From Rhodoferax sp. (lineage in GTDB: Bacteria > Pseudomonadota > Gammaproteobacteria > Burkholderiales > Burkholderiaceae): a stretch of 13,390 nucleotides of DNA. Below, piece after piece: positions 8,443-13,390 of this stretch; positions within the stretch are counted from its first letter, which is position 1; each line of letters begins with the position of its first letter. The notes beneath the pieces are model-generated. The model saw nothing but the letters and a program-made list of their open reading frames with translations. It did no database searches and was not told the DNA's origin. Position numbers and translations under genes: made by a program. Location of the stretch: contig JAIFMT010000030.1 in the NCBI GenBank assembly GCA_020048295.1, forward strand, positions 1-13,390, read 5' to 3'.

Positions 8443-10839
8443 ATGTCAACACTCTTTTCTGCGACCGATCTGGTCGTTCCTTTCGAAAATTTGAGAATGG
8501 CTGATGTCGATTCAGTCGGTGGCAAGAACGCCAGTCTGGGCGAGATGATCTCGAACTTGCCGACCGGCGTGAAAGTGCCCACCGGATTTGCCACCACCGC
8601 GCATGCGTTTCGTGAGTTTTTGGCGTTTGATGACCTGGTTGGCAAGATCAATGCGCGACTCCATGCCCTCGATACTGAAGATGTCAATGCACTGGCACGG
8701 GTAGGTGCTGAAATTCGCGCCATGGTGGAGGCCCAGCCGTTTCCGCAAGCGTTTGAGCAGTCCATTCGCCAGGCGTTTGCAACGCTGTGTGGCAGCAATT
8801 TGAGCGCCTCGTTTGCGGTTCGCTCATCGGCCACTGCAGAAGATTTGCCTGATGCCTCGTTCGCGGGTCAGCAGGAAACCTTCCTGAACGTGACAGGCAT
8901 TGAGGACGTGCTGCACAAAATCCGCGAGGTTTTTGCCTCGCTGTACAACGACCGTGCCATCAGCTACCGGGTTCACAAAGGCTTTGCGCACGAGCATGTG
9001 GCGTTGAGCGCCGGCATTCAGCGCATGGTGCGCTCAGATTTGGGTGCGGCAGGCGTGATGTTCACACTCGATACGGAGTCTGGCTTTGATGACGTTGTTT
9101 TCATCACTTCCAGCTACGGCTTGGGCGAAACCGTGGTGCAGGGGGCCGTCAATCCGGACGAATTTTATGTTCACAAACCCATGCTCAATGCGGGCAAGCA
9201 AGCGTTGATACGGCGCAATCTGGGCTCCAAGCTGATCCAGATGCAGTTTTCAACGCCCGAAGAGAAGGCGGCCACGGGCCAATTGGTCAAGACCGTCGAT
9301 GTACCCACCGAGTTGCGCAATCGGTATTCGCTGTCTGACGCCGATGTACAAAAGCTGGCAGCGTATGCCCTGGTGATCGAAAAGCACTACGGCAGGCCAA
9401 TGGATATTGAGTGGGGCAAGGACGGCATTGACGGTGAGCTCTACATCCTGCAAGCGCGCCCTGAGACCGTCAAGAGCCAGGCCGCTGGCAAAGTGGAGCA
9501 CCGCTACAAGCTCAAGGGCAAAGGGGTTGTGCTGGCGCAGGGCCGGGCGATTGGGCAGAAAATTGGCACCGGTCCGGTCAAGGTGGTGCAGCACATCAGC
9601 GAAATGGACCGGGTACAAGCCGGTGACGTGCTGGTGACCGACATGACCGATCCGAATTGGGAGCCGGTCATGAAGCGTGCCTCGGCCATCGTCACCAACC
9701 GGGGCGGACGTACCTGCCATGCGGCAATCATCGCCCGCGAGTTGGGTATTCCGGCAGTGGTGGGTTGCGGCGATGCTGACCGCGTGCTCAAGGATGGCAT
9801 GCTGGTCACCGTGAGCTGCGCTGAAGGTGATACCGGCTTTATTTACGACGGGTTGCTGGAAACCGAAGTCACCGAAGTCCGCCGTGGCGAGATGCCGCCG
9901 CTGCCGGTGAAGATCATGATGAACGTGGGCAATCCGCAGCTGGCTTTCGATTTTTGCCAGTTGCCAAACAACGGCGTGGGGCTGGCCCGGCTTGAGTTCA
10001 TCATCAACAACAACATCGGCGTTCACCCGAAGGCCATTCTGGATTACCCCAACATTGATGCCGACCTGAAAAAGGCGGTGGAGTCGATCGCGCGTGGCCA
10101 TGCGTCGCCGCGCGCGTTTTATGTGGACCGTGTGGCTGAAGGCGTGGCCACGATTGCGGCTGCGTTCTGGCCCAAGCCGGTGATCGTGCGGCTGTCTGAT
10201 TTCAAGAGCAACGAATACCGCAAGTTGATTGGTGGCAGCCGCTACGAGCCCGAAGAAGAAAATCCGATGCTGGGATTTCGGGGCGCGGCGCGCTATGTCA
10301 GCGCGGATTTTGGCGAAGCCTTTGCCATGGAATGTGATGCGCTCAAGCGGGTGCGCCAGGACATGGGACTGACCAATGTGCAGGTGATGGTGCCGTTTGT
10401 CCGCACCCTGGGGCAAGCCAAAAAGGTCACCGAACTGCTGGCTGAGCATGGCCTCAAACGCGGCGAAAACGACCTGAAGCTGATCATGATGTGCGAGATT
10501 CCCAGTAACGCGATTTTGGCCAAGGAGTTTCTGCAGTACTTTGATGGGTTCTCCATTGGCTCCAACGACTTGACGCAACTCACGCTGGGCCTGGACCGTG
10601 ACTCTGGGCTGGAACTGCTGGCCCGCGACTTTGATGAGCGTGACCCGGCGGTCACCACCTTGATCAGCCAGGCTATCAACGCCTGCCGGATGCAGGGCAA
10701 GTACATTGGCATTTGTGGTCAGGGGCCCAGTGACCATCCCGACTTTGCCCACTGGTTGATGCAGGAAGGGATTTCATCGATTTCCCTGAACCCGGACACG
10801 GTGGTTGCCACTTGGAAAAACCTGGCCCAGCATCAGTAA
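8443..10839 (+). CDS. ppsA: Phosphoenolpyruvate synthase (pyruvate, water dikinase)
   Basis: PpsA converts pyruvate, ATP and water to PEP, AMP and phosphate, the first step of gluconeogenesis from pyruvate-level carbon. The 798-residue protein is close to the E. coli length of 792. The N-terminal ATP/pyruvate-binding domain shows [11 protein letters not shown] (25-35) and [20 protein letters not shown] (127-146). The swivelling phosphohistidine domain has [19 protein letters not shown] with catalytic His426; the threonine two residues before it is the expected PpsR target. The C-terminal TIM barrel has [29 protein letters not shown] (from about 704) and [11 protein letters not shown] with catalytic Cys758. 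GGAG at 8432-8435, seven bases before the ATG, supports the start. It is probably co-transcribed with the symporter gene 39 bp downstream. Confidence 0.97.
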   Translation: MSTLFSATDLVVPFENLRMADVDSVGGKNASLGEMISNLPTGVKVPTGFATTAHAFREFLAFDDLVGKINARLHALDTEDVNALARVGAEIRAMVEAQPFPQAFEQSIRQAFATLCGSNLSASFAVRSSATAEDLPDASFAGQQETFLNVTGIEDVLHKIREVFASLYNDRAISYRVHKGFAHEHVALSAGIQRMVRSDLGAAGVMFTLDTESGFDDVVFITSSYGLGETVVQGAVNPDEFYVHKPMLNAGKQALIRRNLGSKLIQMQFSTPEEKAATGQLVKTVDVPTELRNRYSLSDADVQKLAAYALVIEKHYGRPMDIEWGKDGIDGELYILQARPETVKSQAAGKVEHRYKLKGKGVVLAQGRAIGQKIGTGPVKVVQHISEMDRVQAGDVLVTDMTDPNWEPVMKRASAIVTNRGGRTCHAAIIARELGIPAVVGCGDADRVLKDGMLVTVSCAEGDTGFIYDGLLETEVTEVRRGEMPPLPVKIMMNVGNPQLAFDFCQLPNNGVGLARLEFIINNNIGVHPKAILDYPNIDADLKKAVESIARGHASPRAFYVDRVAEGVATIAAAFWPKPVIVRLSDFKSNEYRKLIGGSRYEPEEENPMLGFRGAARYVSADFGEAFAMECDALKRVRQDMGLTNVQVMVPFVRTLGQAKKVTELLAEHGLKRGENDLKLIMMCEIPSNAILAKEFLQYFDGFSIGSNDLTQLTLGLDRDSGLELLARDFDERDPAVTTLISQAINACRMQGKYIGICGQGPSDHPDFAHWLMQEGISSISLNPDTVVATWKNLAQHQ

Positions 10840-10878
10840 GCCAGCGGCAGTCGCGCAAGACCCGGACAGGCCCTCAAT

Positions 10879-13194
10879 GTGATGATGAGTGACGGGTTGC
10901 CGCCTGCCAGTCTGCCGATTGCAAGCCTGTCGCGCTTGCATCTGTGGCTATTGGGGTTGTGGTTTGTGGCCTCGTTTGGTGTGGTCTTTTTTGCGCACCG
11001 GTTGCAACAGGTGGTGGCGGGCTGGCCTCTGGCTTACTGGTTCGCGGCGCAAGGGAGTGTGATGGTCTTCATTGTGATCGTCGCCGTCTTTGCCTGGTTT
11101 GCCAACCGCCGGGACAACCAAAGCGTTGCCGCCGATCCCATTTACACGCAGTATCAGCGGCGCATTCATCGCCGGTTTATCGCCTACGTGATGCTGTTCT
11201 TGCTGTTTTTGCTGGCGTTGGCACTGGCAGAGCGGGCAGGATTGAGAAAGATCTGGGTCGGTGCCATTTTCTTGTTTGCGACGGTTTTTCTTTACGCACT
11301 GATCGGAATTTACGGCCGTACGTCCAAGGCATCCGAGTATTACGTGGCGGGTCGGAAAATTCCACCCATGTACAACGGTATGGCGGTCGCCGCCGACTGG
11401 ATGAGTGCCGCCTCCTTCATCAGCATGGCTGGCGGCTTGTATTTACAGGGGTTTTCGGGTGCTGGCTCCCAGCCGGGTGGGCTGGTTTATGTGTTGGGTT
11501 GGACGGGCGGGTTTTGTCTGGTGGCGTTGCTGATTGCGCCGCACCTGCGCGGCATGAATCTTTACACGGTTCCGGACTATTTTGATCGCCGTTTTGGCGG
11601 ACGCTGGCCGCGCATCATTGCCGCCTGGGCTGCCGTGCTGTGCTCCTTTACTTACGTGGTGGCGCAGATTTATGGCGTTGGGCTGATCACCTCGCGCCTC
11701 ACTGGCGTGCAGTTTGAAATTGGCATTTTGCTCGGTTTGGGGGGGGTGCTGGTGTGTTCGTTTTTGGGCGGCATGCGGGCGGTGACGTGGACGCAGGTGA
11801 CGCAGTACGTGGTGTTGATTCTGGCGTTTTTGATTCCGGTGTCGTGGCTGTCCTACAAGCAACTGGGCAACCCGATGGCCCCACTGGTCTATGGGCAACA
11901 GCTGCCCAAAATTGCGGCACTTGAGCGCCAACTGATGGAGTCACCGGCCGAGCAAGCTGTTATTCACGAATTTGCCCGGCGCTCGGCTGACTATGCGCGC
12001 AAGCTTGAGAATGTGCCGCAAGCGCTGGAGCAAGAGCGAAAAAGCCGCAAGGAAGCGATTCGTCAACTCACCGACAGCCATGCCGATGAGTCTGTCATCG
12101 TGGCGGCCCGACGTGCGTTGGCTGCGCTGCCGCGTGATGAAGCGAGTGCGCGTGACGCGTGGAGGCTGGCCTTGATCGAAAATCAGCAGCGGGCCAGTCC
12201 GCTGGTTGGCATGCCGGCACACACCCAGGCGTTTGCCGGGAACCCGGATGGAACGGCTGCTGAACAGCATGCCTTTGAAGTGTCGCGCCGCAATTTTCTG
12301 GCGTTGATGTTTTGTCTGATGGTGGGCACGGTCGGACTGCCGCATCTTCTGACCCGTTTTTACACCACGCGCAGTGTTGCCGACACCCGCAATTCGGTCA
12401 CCTGGTCACTGCTTTTCATCGCATTGCTGTACCTGGCAGCGCCGGCGCTGGCGGTGCTGGTCAAGTTCGAGATCATGGGCCATCTGGTCGGGCAGCGTTT
12501 TGATGCCTTGCCGGTCTGGATAGCGCAGTGGGCCAAAGTCGATCCTTCGCTGATTTCGGTGAGCGATATCAATGGCGACCATCTGCTGCAATTCGCAGAA
12601 CTCAAGCTCGGGGCCGACATTGTGATGCTGGCCACCCCGGAAATTGGTGGCTTGCCGTATGTCGTGTCGGGTTTGGTGGCGGCGGGTGGCCTGGCGGCGG
12701 CTCTTTCAACGGCCGATGGTCTGTTGTTGACCATCGGCAATGCGCTGTCGCATGATTTATTTTTTCGTGGAGGGCATGACCGGGCGGGTGCCGTGCGCGG
12801 TGTCATGCTGTCCAAATTTGCGCTGTTGCTGGTGGCGCTGATGGCGGCTTATGTGGCGGCACAGCGGCCCGCTGATATTTTGATACTGGTTTCAGCATCG
12901 TTCTCGCTGGCTGGTGCGGCGCTGGTGCCGGTGATGATCATGGGTATTTTTTGGGCCGACACCACCCGGCTTGCAGCGGTCTGCGGCATGGTCACGGGCT
13001 TGGGGTTGACGCTCTACTACATGATTACCAACACCACGTGGGTGCGCTCCACCTTTGGCTTCAAGGGCAGCGGCTTGTGGTTTGACATTGAACCGGTGGC
13101 TGCCGGTGTATTTGGCGTCGCCGCAGGGCTGGGCGTGACGGTCTTGATCAGTCTGATGACTCGCGGCCGCCGTCGCCTGGCACCGACCTTCTAA
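10879..13194 (+). CDS. Sodium:solute symporter, VC_2705 type, with fused DUF4212 small subunit
   Basis: This 771-residue inner-membrane protein looks like two normally separate subunits in one chain. Residues about 18-80 match the DUF4212 small subunit (FVASFGVVFF, YWFAAQGSVMVFIVIVAVF, two TM helices). Residues from about 92 onward are the SSS large subunit: YYVAGRKIPPMYNGMA, ADWMSAASFISMAGGLY, CSFTYVVAQIYGVGLITSRL, FLGGMRAVTWTQVTQY and AALSTADGLLLTIGNALSHD, with the Ser/Thr-rich sodium-site helix. About 130 hydrophilic residues (335-465) form a probable coiled-coil insertion. An EF-hand-like loop lies at 563-574. The relatives I know include acetate/pyruvate-type transporters, so a small carboxylate is the likely substrate, not proven. 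AGG at 10868-10870 is eight bases before the GTG at 10879; ATGs at 10882 and 10885 are alternative starts. It follows ppsA with no terminator seen between. Confidence 0.88.
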   Translation: MMMSDGLPPASLPIASLSRLHLWLLGLWFVASFGVVFFAHRLQQVVAGWPLAYWFAAQGSVMVFIVIVAVFAWFANRRDNQSVAADPIYTQYQRRIHRRFIAYVMLFLLFLLALALAERAGLRKIWVGAIFLFATVFLYALIGIYGRTSKASEYYVAGRKIPPMYNGMAVAADWMSAASFISMAGGLYLQGFSGAGSQPGGLVYVLGWTGGFCLVALLIAPHLRGMNLYTVPDYFDRRFGGRWPRIIAAWAAVLCSFTYVVAQIYGVGLITSRLTGVQFEIGILLGLGGVLVCSFLGGMRAVTWTQVTQYVVLILAFLIPVSWLSYKQLGNPMAPLVYGQQLPKIAALERQLMESPAEQAVIHEFARRSADYARKLENVPQALEQERKSRKEAIRQLTDSHADESVIVAARRALAALPRDEASARDAWRLALIENQQRASPLVGMPAHTQAFAGNPDGTAAEQHAFEVSRRNFLALMFCLMVGTVGLPHLLTRFYTTRSVADTRNSVTWSLLFIALLYLAAPALAVLVKFEIMGHLVGQRFDALPVWIAQWAKVDPSLISVSDINGDHLLQFAELKLGADIVMLATPEIGGLPYVVSGLVAAGGLAAALSTADGLLLTIGNALSHDLFFRGGHDRAGAVRGVMLSKFALLLVALMAAYVAAQRPADILILVSASFSLAGAALVPVMIMGIFWADTTRLAAVCGMVTGLGLTLYYMITNTTWVRSTFGFKGSGLWFDIEPVAAGVFGVAAGLGVTVLISLMTRGRRRLAPTF

Positions 13195-13213
13195 AAGTGC
13201 ACGCGGAAAAAGT

Positions 13214-13219
13214 TATACT
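13214..13219 (+). promoter_or_regulatory. Candidate -10 box for rpsF
   Basis: TATACT matches five of six bases of the sigma-70 -10 consensus, and lies in the 108-bp gap between the symporter stop and the rpsF start. No good -35 hexamer sits 16-18 bases upstream (CTAAAA is found there), so this is a candidate only. Confidence 0.4.
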
Positions 13220-13233
13220 CTTGGGCTTACCTT

Positions 13234-13282
13234 GCTGCACCTCAATTCGACGCTGAGGGCAGCTTAACCGCCTCAAGTGAGG
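13234..13282 (+). promoter_or_regulatory. Structured rpsF leader, possible S6:S18 autoregulatory element
   Basis: GCTGC (13234-13238) plus CCTCA (13240-13244) pairs with TGAGG (13254-13258) plus GCAGC (13259-13263), giving a ten-pair stem with one bulged A and a nine-base loop. A second CCTC/GAGG hairpin with loop AAGT lies at 13271-13282, just before the ribosome site. The middle arms (TGAGG at 13254 and CCTCA at 13271) can also pair with each other, so two folds exclude one another. rpsF leaders in many bacteria bind the S6:S18 complex; a CCG at 13268-13270 is compatible with that, but the match to the known motif is not verified. Confidence 0.5.
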
Positions 13283-13302
13283 TTTTCCCAAAAGGAGTGT
13301 CA

Positions 13303-13390
13303 ATGCGTCATTACGAAATCATACTCATGATTCACCCGGATCAGAGTGAACAAGTTCCCGCCATGCTGGAGCGCTACAAAAGCATGATCA
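13303..13390 (+). CDS. rpsF: 30S ribosomal protein S6, 3' end beyond window
   Basis: The first 29 residues begin [20 protein letters not shown], the standard N-terminus of ribosomal protein S6, which binds with S18 to the central domain of 16S rRNA. A strong Shine-Dalgarno sequence, AAAGGAG at 13291-13297, ends five bases before the ATG. In proteobacteria rpsF usually leads an operon with priB, rpsR and rplI; those genes would lie past the window end. The short visible length is the only limit on certainty. Confidence 0.95.
   Translation, partial: MRHYEIILMIHPDQSEQVPAMLERYKSMI

Noticed and set aside
9250..10752. A 500-codon open frame on the minus strand opposite ppsA
   Set aside because: It lies fully inside a strongly conserved ppsA, has the His/Gln/Arg-rich look of antisense frames in GC-rich genes, and has no recognisable domain.

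Overview
The window looks like ordinary chromosomal DNA from a GC-rich betaproteobacterium, most likely Comamonadaceae (Rhodoferax/Polaromonas-like). This rests on protein sequence character, the ppsR/ppsA divergent pair, and two copies of a short intergenic element of a type I associate with that family. No database search was possible. I see no tRNA, rRNA, CRISPR array, insertion sequence or prophage gene.

Layout. Bases 1-1432 (+) hold the 3' part of an FkpB/SlpA prolyl isomerase gene, overlapping by 4 bp the gene for IspH, the last enzyme of the MEP isoprenoid pathway. Seryl-tRNA synthetase (serS, 1577-2908) follows; its 5' untranslated region is almost entirely a copy of the dispersed repeat. 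Convergent to serS is a large hybrid sensor kinase (2930-6124, -) with a Cache-like sensor region, two PAS domains, a kinase core and a receiver, and no response regulator gene beside it. Divergent from the kinase is a small secreted protein of unknown function (6388-6723, +). The second, inverted repeat copy begins directly after its stop codon. A small GlcG/HbpS-like protein (6957-7364, +) follows.

Bases 7385-13194 form a gluconeogenesis module. PpsR (-), the bifunctional kinase/phosphorylase that controls PEP synthase, is divergent from ppsA (+). Forty bases after ppsA lies a sodium:solute symporter of the VC_2705 type, in which the small DUF4212 subunit is fused to the large subunit. A plausible reading is import of a small carboxylate, conversion of pyruvate to PEP, and post-translational control by PpsR. 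The window ends at the start of rpsF (ribosomal protein S6), whose leader can form competing hairpins that suggest autoregulation.

I do not see a convincing undescribed multi-gene system. The best leads are small-scale: the paired repeats that abut a start and a stop codon, the rpsF leader, the symporter fusion with its EF-hand-like loop, and the tandem repeat next to the orphan kinase.
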